From contig CAVZFL010000001.1 in assembly GCA_963774555.1 (NCBI GenBank), positions 744,001-808,000 on the forward strand: 64,000 bases of DNA, given 5' to 3'. A program made the translations under genes and the position numbers. Each line of letters begins with the position of its first letter. The first letter of the stretch is position 1. Under the pieces are notes generated by a model that was not told the origin of the DNA, ran no database searches, and saw nothing but the letters and a program-made list of their open reading frames with translations. This document shows positions 1 through 7,918 of the stretch, one piece after another. This DNA is from VRUE01 sp963774555. GTDB taxonomy: Bacteria; Actinomycetota; Thermoleophilia; Solirubrobacterales; 70-9.

Positions 1-66
1 GAGGATCAGCAGAGCGGCGCCGATGCCAGCAACCCAGGCGACCGGTGAGAGCCACTTGCGGAGCAC
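1..66 (-). CDS. N-terminus of a divergently transcribed membrane protein (cut by window edge)
   Basis: Read leftwards from a GTG at 66-64, 22 open codons run off the window edge. The peptide starts MLRKWLSPVAW and continues into a hydrophobic Gly/Ala/Leu stretch that looks like a first membrane segment or signal anchor. It is divergent from dnaX, with only 36 bases between the two starts, so the promoters must overlap. The function cannot be told from 22 residues. Confidence is limited by the length. Confidence 0.4.
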   Translation of the reverse strand, partial: MLRKWLSPVAWVAGIGAALLIL

Positions 67-102
67 CGGGGCAAGGTATAGCGCGCAGATACACTGGCCG
101 CA

Positions 103-1727
103 GTGCCGCCGTCCAGCGACTCGATCTCCCTCTACCGCCGCCACCGTCCCGGCTCCTTCGACGAGGTGGTCGGCCAGCAGCACGTCGTGCGCACGCTGCG
201 CAACGCGGTCGAGCAGGGCAAGGTCCACCATGCCTACCTCTTCGTCGGCTCGCGCGGGACCGGCAAGACCTCGATGGCGAAGATCCTGGCCCGCTCGCTC
301 AACTGCGAGCGCGGCGGCCCGACGGTCACGCCCTGCGGCGAGTGCGAATCGTGCCTGACGATCGCCTCCGGGACCTCGATCGACGTGATCGAGATGGACG
401 CCGCCTCCAACCGCTCGGTCGACGACGTGCGCGACCTGCGCGAGCGGGTCGCCTACGCGCCGACCGGCGGTCGCTGGAAGGTCTACATCCTCGACGAGGC
501 GCACATGCTGACCAAGGAGGCCTGGAACGCCTTCCTCAAGACGCTCGAGGAGCCGCCGCCGAACACCGTCTTCGTCCTCGCCACCACCGAGGCGCACAAG
601 GTGATGGCGACGATCGCCGACCGCTGCCAGCGCTTCGACTTCCAGCGTCCCTCGCTGGAGCAGATCTCCGAGGTGCTCAACCGGGTCGCCGCCGCCGAGG
701 GGATCGAGGCCGAGGACGCCGCCGTGGCGATGATCGCCCGCTCGGCCTCCGGCAGCTTCCGCGACGCCCTCGGCACCCTCGACCAGCTGGTCGCCTACGG
801 CGGCGACCAGGTCAGGCTCGACGATGTCCTGGAGCTGTTCGGGCGCCGCCGACGCCGAGCTGCTCTTCGAAGCCGTCGACGCCGTGATCGCCCAAGACCC
901 CAAGGGCGTCCTACTCGGGCGTGGAGAAGATGGCCCGCTCCGGCCGCGACCCCTCCCAGTTCGCCCGCGACCTCCTGGCCCACCTCCGCCACCTGCTCGT
1001 CACCCAAACCGTCGGCGAGGTCCCCAATACCTTCGTAGTGACAGCCACCGACTCCGATCGCCTCGCCGCCCAAGCCAACGCGATAGGCGCAGCCACCCTC
1101 GTCCGCACCATCGACGAGCTGGCGAGGGCGCTCACAGCCGTCCGCGAGGGAGACGACGCTCGCATGGCAGTGGAGATCGCCCTCCTCAAGGCAGCCCGCC
1201 CAGATCTGGACCCCTCAACGGAGGGTCTGCTCCGTCGTATCGAGCGACTGGAGCAAGCCACGAGCGCCACCGGGCCGGCGGGTCCTGTCACGAATCCGGT
1301 GCCACCGCAAAAACCCAGCGCGGAGCCGGACCCCCCCGCCCCATCGCCAGGACCCGCGGGCCAGCTCGACCTCGAGCAGGTCGTCAACACCTGGCCTGCC
1401 GTCCTCGACAAGCTGCGTGAGACAAGTCCGGCGCTGGCGGCGACTTTCGAGGGGGCTCGGCCGGTGAGCTTGGATGAGGAGGGCTTGAAGGTCGGGTTCC
1501 CGCCCGAGTTCACTTTCAACAAGAAGAAGGCCGAGACGCCGGAGAAGCGGGAGCTGATGGCGGACGCGATCGAGGATGTGCTCGGGGAGCGGTTGCGGCC
1601 CGGGTACGTGCTGCTGGACGGGGAGCCGGCCGCCTCCGAGGAGGAGGCTGCTGCCGAGGCCGGGATCGATCACGATGCTCTGGTGGAGAAGCTGAAGAGC
1701 GAGTTCGATGCGGAGGAGGTCGGCTAG
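103..1727 (+). CDS. dnaX: DNA polymerase III subunit gamma/tau, interrupted by two frame changes
   Basis: Clamp-loader ATPase that loads the sliding clamp in the replisome. The GTG at 103 gives MPPSSDSISLYRRHRP, the usual DnaX N-terminus. Visible are Walker A GSRGTGKTS (residues 49-57), the zinc-knuckle cysteines C68, C78, C81 and C84, Walker B ILDEAH, and the SRC-type sensor around ADRCQRFDF. The frame changes twice: at the GGG of 841-843 and at the GGG of 917-919. Removing one G at each site restores a continuous DnaX reading (LFGAADAELL, then LLGVEKMARSGRD) of about 540 codons to the TAG at 1725. The gene is essential, so consensus errors are likelier than a pseudogene. No A-rich slippery site of the kind used for programmed dnaX frameshifting is present. 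The stop overlaps the next start by one base. Confidence 0.88.
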
Positions 1728-2059
1728 TGGCTAAGGGAATGCCGGGAGGCTTTGACGTCAATGCGCTGATGAAGCAGGCGCAGAAGATGCAGAGCGAGAT
1801 GTTGGAGGCGCAGGAGTCGCTCAAGGACGAGGTGGTCGAGGCCAGCGCCGGCGGCGGCATGGTCAAGGTGAAGATGGGCGGCGACCTGACCCTGCGCGAG
1901 ATCGTCATCGACCCGGAGGCGGTCGACCCCGAGGAGACCGAGATGCTGGCCGAGATGGTCCAGGCCGCGGTCAACGAGGGCCTGCGCGCCGCCCAGGAGC
2001 TGGCCAGCTCGAAGATGGGCGGGATCACGGGAGGTCTCGGCGGCCTCCCTGGAATGTGA
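1727..2059 (+). CDS. ebfC: YbaB/EbfC family nucleoid-associated protein
   Basis: Small DNA-binding protein (110 aa) of the YbaB/EbfC family, which forms tweezer-like dimers on DNA and is almost always encoded between dnaX and recR, as here. The N-terminal part is rich in Met/Gln/Glu and helical (MKQAQKMQSEM). It is followed by the conserved central region with VEASAGGGMVKV and the IDPEAVDPEE loop, and a Gly/Met-rich tail. The GTG start shares one base with the dnaX stop. The last four bases (GTGA) are also the recR start, so dnaX-ebfC-recR is one transcription unit. Confidence 0.93.
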   Translation: MAKGMPGGFDVNALMKQAQKMQSEMLEAQESLKDEVVEASAGGGMVKVKMGGDLTLREIVIDPEAVDPEETEMLAEMVQAAVNEGLRAAQELASSKMGGITGGLGGLPGM

Positions 2060-2658
2060 GCGCCGAGGGTCCGGCGCCGCTGGCGCGGCTGGTGGCGGAG
2101 CTTTCGCGGCTGCCGGGGATCGGGCAGCGGACGGCGCAGCGCCTCGCCTTCCACATCCTCCGCGCGCCCGACGAAGAGGCGGCGGCGCTCTCCACCGCGA
2201 TAACCGAGGTGAAGGAGAAGGTCGGCCTCTGCGAGGAGTGCTTCAACCTCTCCGAGGGCCCGCGCTGCCGGATCTGCCTCGACCCCAACCGGGACCGGAC
2301 GACTATCTGCGTGGTCGAGGAACCGGCCGACGTGATCCCGATCGAGCGCACCCACGAGTACCGCGGCCTCTACCACGTGCTCGGCGGCGCGCTCTCGCCG
2401 ATCGACGGCGTCGACGCCGATGACCTCAAGATCGGCGAGCTGCTGCGGCGAGTGCAGGGCGGCGAGGTGCGCGAGGTCGTCCTCGCCACCAACCCGACGA
2501 CGACCGGCGAGGCGACCGCCCTGCACATCGCCGATCGCCTGCGCGGCCAGCTCTCGGTCACCCGGCTCGCCAGCGGCCTGCCGGTCGGCGCCGACCTCGA
2601 GCACGCCGACGAGGTCACCCTCGGCAAGGCCTTCGCCGGCCGCCGCAGCCTCGACTAG
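2056..2658 (+). CDS. recR: Recombination mediator RecR
   Basis: RecR (200 aa) works with RecO (and RecF) to load RecA on gapped DNA. Visible in order: the N-terminal helix-hairpin-helix (LSRLPGIGQRTAQRLAFHIL), the four-cysteine zinc motif (CEECFNLSEGPRCRIC), and the Toprim domain starting with ICVVEEPADVIPIE and including HVLGGALSPIDG and ATNPTTTGEAT. The C-terminus LGKAFAGRRSL is typical of the family. The GTG start overlaps the ebfC stop as GTGA. A strong hairpin begins one base after the stop codon. Confidence 0.95.
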   Translation: MSAEGPAPLARLVAELSRLPGIGQRTAQRLAFHILRAPDEEAAALSTAITEVKEKVGLCEECFNLSEGPRCRICLDPNRDRTTICVVEEPADVIPIERTHEYRGLYHVLGGALSPIDGVDADDLKIGELLRRVQGGEVREVVLATNPTTTGEATALHIADRLRGQLSVTRLASGLPVGADLEHADEVTLGKAFAGRRSLD

Positions 2659-2711
2659 CCCGGGTGCAACGTTTTGTCCCCCTGCCGGGAGGACAAAACG
2701 TTGCACCCGGG
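2659..2711. repeat. 21-bp perfect inverted repeat after recR (terminator-like, member of a dispersed repeat)
   Basis: A perfect 21-bp stem (2659-2679 with 2691-2711) encloses an 11-base loop directly after the recR stop. It contains GGGTGCAACG and its complement. There is no T-run, so if it ends transcription it would act as a stem-only terminator. A decayed copy of the same motif occurs at 40151-40197 in another intergenic gap, which suggests a dispersed REP/MITE-like repeat. Confidence 0.75.
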
Positions 2712-2806
2712 TGGTTTGGGCGGACGGAAGTTCGTAGACGTTTGTCGGTGCGCAATTAGCGAGATTTTGCGCGCCTGGCGTCCGTTGCTTTCGAGAAGGT
2801 CTGAAC

Positions 2807-3523
2807 GTGGCGACGCGGGTTCCAATCGATAGCGGCAGGGATGGGGGCTCGTCCGCGGGCGAAGTCGCGCGTGAGGTCTCCTCACTGCAGGCCTCGCTGC
2901 TCGCCAGGTTGCGCGCCGAGCTGCGCGGGGGGGACCCCGAGCCGTTCGCCGATGCGGCCGAGAAGCTCGCCGAGGAGTTCGGCTCGGTTACCGCCACCGC
3001 GGTCGCCGCGGTGTGCGAGCGGCCACTTGTCGCCCCCGCCAGCGCCGAGGCGCACGCCAGCCTCTTCCAGCCCGGCCACATGCGCCGCCGCCTCGACCAG
3101 CTGATCGAGACGAACAAGCGCTACGGCCATCCCTTCGGCCTGGTCGTCTTCGACGTCGACGGCCCCGGCGCGCGCGAAGGCGACGATGACGGGCAGGAGA
3201 CGATGCTGGCCGTGGTCGGGGCCGCCTTGCGTGAGAGCGTCCGCCTGGTCGACGAGGCGTTCCGGCTCGAGGAGGACGCGCTCTGCGTGCTCGCCCCCAA
3301 CCAGACGACGATCGAGGGCGTGCAGATGGCCGAGCGGCTGCTGAGGATGCTCGACGAGCTGGAGGCCGCGGGGGGCCTGCGGATCGCGATCTCGGCCGGC
3401 GTCGTCGCCTGCCCCGAGCACGGCAACGACGCCGAGACCCTCCTGCGCAAGGCCGACGAGGCGATGTGGCGAGCCCGTGCAGTGGGTCAGCCGGTAGGCG
3501 TGGGCACCTTGCAAGATCGCTGA
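2807..3523 (+). CDS. GGDEF-fold protein with degenerate active site and retained I-site
   Basis: A 238-aa protein from a GTG start. Residues 1-75 are helical and unassigned. Residues ~85-230 follow the diguanylate cyclase fold: the RRRLDQLIETNKRYG entry, GLVVFDVDG, the LRESVRLVDEAFRL segment, and the C-terminal ISAGVVACPEHGNDAETLLRKADEAMWRA. The signature GGDEF is replaced by EEDAL (residues 155-159), so cyclase activity is unlikely. An RxxD (R146-D149) sits exactly five residues before it, the place of the c-di-GMP inhibitory I-site. By analogy with degenerate GGDEF receptors, it may bind c-di-GMP without making it; this is inference. The next gene on the same strand is a MerR-like regulator 66 bases away. 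Confidence 0.82.
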   Translation: MATRVPIDSGRDGGSSAGEVAREVSSLQASLLARLRAELRGGDPEPFADAAEKLAEEFGSVTATAVAAVCERPLVAPASAEAHASLFQPGHMRRRLDQLIETNKRYGHPFGLVVFDVDGPGAREGDDDGQETMLAVVGAALRESVRLVDEAFRLEEDALCVLAPNQTTIEGVQMAERLLRMLDELEAAGGLRIAISAGVVACPEHGNDAETLLRKADEAMWRARAVGQPVGVGTLQDR

Positions 3524-3542
3524 CAGATTCCGGAAATCTGTC
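3522..3542. promoter_or_regulatory. Dyad in front of the MerR-like gene
   Basis: An inverted repeat GACAGATT-N5-AATCTGTC overlaps the stop codon of the GGDEF-like gene and lies 47 bases before the regulator's ATG. MerR-type proteins bind dyads in their own promoters, so this is a reasonable operator candidate. It could equally be a weak terminator; there is no T-run. Confidence 0.35.
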
Positions 3543-3588
3543 CATAACCTGCGTAAACCTGGATTTCGGCTGGCAGAATGCGCTGCCG

Positions 3589-4428
3589 ATGCCCGGAATA
3601 CGAACCAACGCCGCCGCCGAAGTGCTTGGGGTCAGCCCCAACACGCTGCGCAGCTGGGAGCGCCGCTACGGCTTCCCGACGCCGAAGCGCACCGTCGGCA
3701 ACCACCGTAACTACGAGCTGGTCGAGCTGCAGACTTTGCGCGACGCCCTGGCTCAGACCGGCAACATCTCCTCGGCGATCGAGCTGACCCGCCAGCGCCA
3801 GGCCGCGCCGGCCAGCGACGGCAGCCTGATCGCCGCCTTCGAAAGTTTCGACGAGGAGGCCGCCAACCGTGCGGTCGAGGAGAGTCTGGCGCTGCGCCCG
3901 CTCGAGCGCACCGTCGAGGAGATGCTGCTGCCGGCGGTCGACCGGCTCGCCGCCGATCCCGACCGCGAGGCCGAGCTCGAGTTCGCCTCGCGCTGGGCGA
4001 CCGGTTGGCTGCACGGCGCCCGCCGCCTCGCCTCCGCAGCCTCGCGCCCGGCCGGCATCCTGCTGCTCGACTCGAGCAGCGGCTCCGATGCCGAGGCGGT
4101 TCACGCCCAGGCGCTCGACCTGACCCTTCGCCGCGCCGGCTTCCGCGTGCTGATGCTCTCCAACGAGCTCGGCGACGAGCGGCTCGAGCGCGCCCTGCGG
4201 GCGCTGGACCCGACCGCGATCGTCCTCTGTGGCCCTGGCGCCGACACGCCGGGCGCCGTCAAGCTGGTCCGCAAGATCCGCGAGGTCGGCTTCGACGCCC
4301 CCCTCTACGGCTTCCGCGCCAGCGGCCTGATCGGCGACGCCGTGCCCTCCGCCGGCGCCACCCCGAGCGAGGTGACGGGGATGCTCAACGCAGACCTGCG
4401 CCGCCGCGCAGCCCAGGCGTTCGCCTAG
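3589..4428 (+). CDS. MerR-family regulator with a B12-binding-like domain lacking the cobalamin histidine
   Basis: A 279-aa protein. Residues 1-70 are a MerR winged helix (AAEVLGVSPNTLRSWERRYG, then an RNYELVELQTLRDAL wing and helix), the same type as CarH/LitR. The middle is the helical bundle found in B12-dependent regulators, and the C-terminus follows a Rossmann-like cobalamin-binding fold (GILLLDSSS, LRRAGFRVLML, IVLCGPGA). The DxHxxG/ExHxxG motif that supplies the cobalt-ligating His is not present; the aligned stretch reads SDAEAVH. Light or B12 sensing is therefore doubtful, and it may be a ligand-free or repurposed sensor. ATG 3589 is used because it opens directly onto the winged helix. 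Confidence 0.82.
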   Translation: MPGIRTNAAAEVLGVSPNTLRSWERRYGFPTPKRTVGNHRNYELVELQTLRDALAQTGNISSAIELTRQRQAAPASDGSLIAAFESFDEEAANRAVEESLALRPLERTVEEMLLPAVDRLAADPDREAELEFASRWATGWLHGARRLASAASRPAGILLLDSSSGSDAEAVHAQALDLTLRRAGFRVLMLSNELGDERLERALRALDPTAIVLCGPGADTPGAVKLVRKIREVGFDAPLYGFRASGLIGDAVPSAGATPSEVTGMLNADLRRRAAQAFA

Positions 4429-4487
4429 CAGCTGGCGGAAATTCCTTCAGCTACTGACGGAATTTACGTCAGTTACTGACGGATTTG
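4429..4487 (+). promoter_or_regulatory. Direct-repeat operator before the first DUF4143 ATPase
   Basis: Two near-identical 18-base repeats, CAGCTACTGACGGAATTT (4448-4465) and CAGTTACTGACGGATTTG (4470-4487), lie 22 bases apart, two helical turns. A shorter third copy begins at 4429 (CAGCTGGCGGAAATT). The second copy ends 13 bases before the GTG start. This is the layout of an autoregulatory operator; the regulator is unknown. Confidence 0.55.
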
Positions 4488-4500
4488 ACATACTTTGGGC

Positions 4501-5748
4501 GTGATCGAGCGTCACCCCCGCAAGCTGGTCCTCGAAGCTGCCGCTGACTCCCGGGTTGTCATGGTCGCCGGGCCCCGCCAGTCAGGCAAGACGACCCTGG
4601 TCAGGGAGTTGATCGCGGACGCCCTGCCGATGTCCTACGTCACGCTCGACGATGCACCGGCCCGCCGTTTGGCTGGCGAGGATCCGGTCGGCTTCGTCTC
4701 AGGGCTGGACCTGCCGGTCGCAATCGACGAGGTGCAGCGAGCGCCCGAGTTGCTGCTCGAGATCAAGCGGAGGGTCGACCGTGATCCCCGCCCCGGCCAG
4801 TTTCTCCTCACCGGCTCGGCTCGGGTCCTATCGCTGCCCGATGTCGGCGACGCGCTCGTCGGCCGGGTGGAGCCGGTCACCCTCTGGCCGCTGTCCCAGG
4901 CAGAGATCGAGGGGTCGAAGGGGAATCTCGTCGACGCTCTCTTCGCCGGCAAGCCACCAAGCATCGCTGACGCGCCCATCGGTCGCGACGCCTGGCTCGA
5001 CCGGGCGCTGGCGGGGGGATTGCCGGAGGCGCGAGAACGAGCGCCCGGCCGCCGTCGCGATGCTTGGTTCTCCGCCTACCTGACGACACTGATGGAGCGC
5101 GACGTGCGCGACCTCGCCGATATCCGCGCCCTCGACGAGATACCCGCGCTGATCGCGCTGGTTGCCGCGCGCAGCACCGGCCCCCTCAACCTGGCTGCTC
5201 TCGCAAGTGAGCTGCGCATCTCCGAAGCGTCGGTGCGCCGCTACCTCGCACTGCTCGACGCTGCGTTCGTCGTCCTCAGGATCCCTTCCTGGCGGCGGAG
5301 CATGGGGCGGAGGGCGACGGCTGCCCCCAAGTACCAGCTCGTCGACTCCGGCCTCGCGGCCCATGTCCTCAGTCTCACGCCGGAGAGGCTCGACGCCGAC
5401 GGAGCCCTGGCGGGTGGGCTGCTGGAGAGCTTCGTCAGGATGGAGCTGGTCAAGCAGGCGGCAACGAGCGATTCGCGACCCACCGTGCACCACTTCCGCA
5501 CGCGCGGCGGCGGGGCGGCGGTCGATGCCGTGCTGGAGCGCCGTGGAGGCGAGGTCGTCGGCGTGGAGGTCAAGGCATCGGCGACTCCGACCAGGCGTGA
5601 CTTCCGTGGCCTGGGGGAGCTCCGTGACAGCTGCGGCGAGAAATTCCGCGGCGGCGTCGTCGTCCACTGCGGCGAGCAGACGTTGGCCTTCGGGGAGCGG
5701 ATGTGGGCTGTGCCGGTATCCGCACTCTGGACAGCGGCGACGTTTTAA
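4501..5748 (+). CDS. AAA+ ATPase with C-terminal DUF4143 / nuclease-like domain
   Basis: A 415-aa protein. Walker A GPRQSGKTTLV lies near the N-terminus, Walker B AIDEVQRAPE follows, then LLTGSARVL sensor-1. The middle is a winged-helix segment (LNLAALASELRISEASVRRYL). The C-terminal DUF4143 region ends in a PD-(D/E)xK-like core (VDAVLERR...VVGVEVKAS). GTG 4501 is chosen because it gives MIERHPRKL, matching MIERSLRTK of the paralog at 42678; an in-frame TTG lies two codons upstream. Such ATPases are common, mobile and often autoregulated; their role is poorly known. The paralog is only moderately similar, so this is not a recent duplication. Confidence 0.88.
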   Translation: MIERHPRKLVLEAAADSRVVMVAGPRQSGKTTLVRELIADALPMSYVTLDDAPARRLAGEDPVGFVSGLDLPVAIDEVQRAPELLLEIKRRVDRDPRPGQFLLTGSARVLSLPDVGDALVGRVEPVTLWPLSQAEIEGSKGNLVDALFAGKPPSIADAPIGRDAWLDRALAGGLPEARERAPGRRRDAWFSAYLTTLMERDVRDLADIRALDEIPALIALVAARSTGPLNLAALASELRISEASVRRYLALLDAAFVVLRIPSWRRSMGRRATAAPKYQLVDSGLAAHVLSLTPERLDADGALAGGLLESFVRMELVKQAATSDSRPTVHHFRTRGGGAAVDAVLERRGGEVVGVEVKASATPTRRDFRGLGELRDSCGEKFRGGVVVHCGEQTLAFGERMWAVPVSALWTAATF

Positions 5749-5867
5749 CCACTCGGTAGCACCCTGGTTACAACTTCGATACGCGCAGCCGCCAGTCTCT
5801 GGCGCGTGTTCGATCGGCCCGCACACCGCGGCGTTATCTCCTCGCTTCACCCCACTCCGTCACCAGA

Positions 5868-5895
5868 TGGTGACCTGCTGGTGAGGATTTGGTGA
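5868..5895 (+). promoter_or_regulatory. PHO-box-like triple repeat with 11-bp period
   Basis: TGGTGA occurs three times at 5868, 5879 and 5890, exactly 11 bp apart. The complement TCACCA fits the 11-bp direct-repeat plan of actinobacterial PhoP boxes (GTTCACC-type). A possible -35 (TTGAAA, 5901) follows immediately, as expected when PhoP/PhoB activates from just upstream. It lies 119 bases before a secreted phosphate-binding-like protein. The remainder of the 5749-6013 gap shows a short dyad (CTTGTAAACAAG, 5911) and no gene. Confidence 0.6.
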
Positions 5896-6013
5896 CGCCC
5901 TTGAAAACGGCTTGTAAACAAGTCGTAGAAGTTCGGTGAACCGCTTGACAGAGCCATTTGCGCCGACCACGCTGGCGCCCGCAAAGGTTCAGTCAATGAA
6001 AGGAACGACACGA

Positions 6014-7918
6014 ATGAGTCAGATTCAGAGTGCGCCCAGGTGGGGTGGGCGTGCCCGTGTTGCGGGGCTGTTGGCCCTGGCGACTACGGCACTCGCGGCG
6101 CTCGGCCCGGCATCGCCGGCAGGCGCTGATTTCACTTCCACGAAATGCGCCGGTGCGCAAGCCATCAGCGGCAACGGCGCCAGCTTCGCCAAGGGCGCCC
6201 AGGAAGTCTTCAACCTCAACTTCAAGAACGGCTATTGCCTCGGCACGCCAGGACAGGGGACGATCAACGTCACCTACACCGCTGACGGCAGCGGCGCCGG
6301 CGTCGCGACCATGGAGCTGCGCAACAACGAATCGCGCTTTGCCGGCAGCGACGATCCACCGACGCCTGCCCAGGTCGAACTGATGAACTCCGGCGGCAAA
6401 AAAGTGGGCGAAGTGGTGGAACCCGACGGAGTGACCGGCAACGAGGGCAAAGTCCACGTCTTCCCGATCGCGGCCGGCGCGGTGGCCCCCCTGGTCAACT
6501 TCCCGGAGGGATGCAACCCGGAAGCGATCACCGACAACAACTTCCGCACCATCACCCAGGCGGAAATCACCGGCGACGCAGCCAAGAAAGCGCTGCTGCG
6601 GGTCCGTTTCCCCAAGGCTACGTTCGAGAAAATCTGGTCCGGGGCTGAAAACACCACGTGGAATGCGGCGATCCCAGGGCTCGGTTCCCAGAGCGGCGCC
6701 TGCGACGTGCCGATCATCCGCGTCGTGCGCTTCGACAAGTCCGGCACGACATTCGCCTTCAAGGACTACCTGCGCACGATCGACCCGGCCGAAGGCTGGA
6801 CCACGACCTACGAGAACGGGCCGGGCGGGATCGGCAACCGCCAATGGCCGGGTGCTGAATTCGGCAAACGGACGGACTGCCCCGGCGAACCCAATGGGCC
6901 CGGCGCGAAACCGGACAACGAAGACCACCTGACCTCGGGCTGTGAAAACGGCAACGGCGGGCTGGTCAAAAAGCTGATCGCGACCGACGGCTCGATCGGC
7001 TATTCCGACATCGCCACGGCCCGTGGCGCGAGCCCGTCGCTGGCGATCAACGCGGGTGCGGCCTCGGCGCCGACGGCGCCCTACTGGACCCAGGTCCAGA
7101 ACGGCTCGAACGCTTTCACCGAGCCGACCGCCGACGAAGTCAACGGGTTCAGGACATCGGCGAACGCCGCGCAGAAAGGGGCCAACTGCCTGACGACCAC
7201 GTTTGCAAACACGCCTGCTAACAGCTACGGCGATTGGTCCAAAACCAGTGGGGCGAACGCCCCGGCGGGCTTTGGCATCTGCACGCTGACCTACGGCCTC
7301 GCCTTCGACGACAACTCGACCGTCTTCGGCAACACGGCCTCAGAGGAGAGCAAGGCTCGTACCGTCAAGGACTACGAGGAAAGCATCGTCAGCGAAGCCG
7401 GTCAGGCGACGCTATTCGGTGCTGATTACGCTCCGGTCCCGCCGGCGCTGATCGCGATCTCGCGGGCCGGCGTCGCCGAAATCGGCTGGAACAAGGCCGG
7501 CTCCGGCGGTGGCGGCGGTGGCGGCGGCGGTTCCACCGGTGGAGGCTCCACCGGTGGCGGCTCCACCGGCAAAGGCACGGTGAGCAGCCAGTTCTCGCTG
7601 CTGAAGAAGACGATCTCGTCGAAGACCGGTGGCGCGACCCTCTCGGTCAAGCTCCCGGGCGCCGGCAAGCTCGACGTGCTGGGCACCGCCAAGGCGGGCA
7701 AAAAGAAGATCACCGTCGGGCACGTCGTGCTCAACGCGGCCAAAGGCGGCACGTTCAACGTGACCCTGAAGCCGAGCGCGGCGGCGAAGAAGGTGCTCAA
7801 GGAAAAGGGCAAGCTGAGCGTCAGCCTGAAGCTCACCTTCTCGCCCACCGGTGGAACGGAAAACAGCTCCACCAGCCAGGTAACCCTCAAGATGACGCAG
7901 ACGAGTGGCAAGCACTGA
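6014..7918 (+). CDS. Secreted PstS-like substrate-binding protein with C-terminal beta domain
   Basis: A 634-aa exported protein. The N-terminal signal peptide has an RGRxR-type basic start, hydrophobic LLALATTALAALG and an AGA cleavage site. The main body (to about residue 495) resembles periplasmic phosphate-binding proteins: ISGNGASFAKGAQEVF, a GSGAGVATMEL anion-loop-like segment, SGTTFAFKDYL and GSIGYSDIATA. A Gly/Ser/Thr linker (~500-525) leads to a C-terminal domain with LSVKLPGAGKLDVLG, shared with the protein at 21226-23295. ATG 6014 is preferred because AAAGGA sits at the right spacing; another in-frame ATG is at 5996. With the PHO-like box upstream, a role in phosphate capture is plausible. 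The ligand is not proven, and the protein is much longer than ordinary PstS. Confidence 0.8.
   Translation: MSQIQSAPRWGGRARVAGLLALATTALAALGPASPAGADFTSTKCAGAQAISGNGASFAKGAQEVFNLNFKNGYCLGTPGQGTINVTYTADGSGAGVATMELRNNESRFAGSDDPPTPAQVELMNSGGKKVGEVVEPDGVTGNEGKVHVFPIAAGAVAPLVNFPEGCNPEAITDNNFRTITQAEITGDAAKKALLRVRFPKATFEKIWSGAENTTWNAAIPGLGSQSGACDVPIIRVVRFDKSGTTFAFKDYLRTIDPAEGWTTTYENGPGGIGNRQWPGAEFGKRTDCPGEPNGPGAKPDNEDHLTSGCENGNGGLVKKLIATDGSIGYSDIATARGASPSLAINAGAASAPTAPYWTQVQNGSNAFTEPTADEVNGFRTSANAAQKGANCLTTTFANTPANSYGDWSKTSGANAPAGFGICTLTYGLAFDDNSTVFGNTASEESKARTVKDYEESIVSEAGQATLFGADYAPVPPALIAISRAGVAEIGWNKAGSGGGGGGGGGSTGGGSTGGGSTGKGTVSSQFSLLKKTISSKTGGATLSVKLPGAGKLDVLGTAKAGKKKITVGHVVLNAAKGGTFNVTLKPSAAAKKVLKEKGKLSVSLKLTFSPTGGTENSSTSQVTLKMTQTSGKH

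Noticed and set aside
841..919. Programmed frameshifting in dnaX as in E. coli or Thermus
   Set aside because: There is no A-rich slippery heptamer or downstream stem, and two shifts are needed. The same extra-G pattern recurs in unrelated genes.
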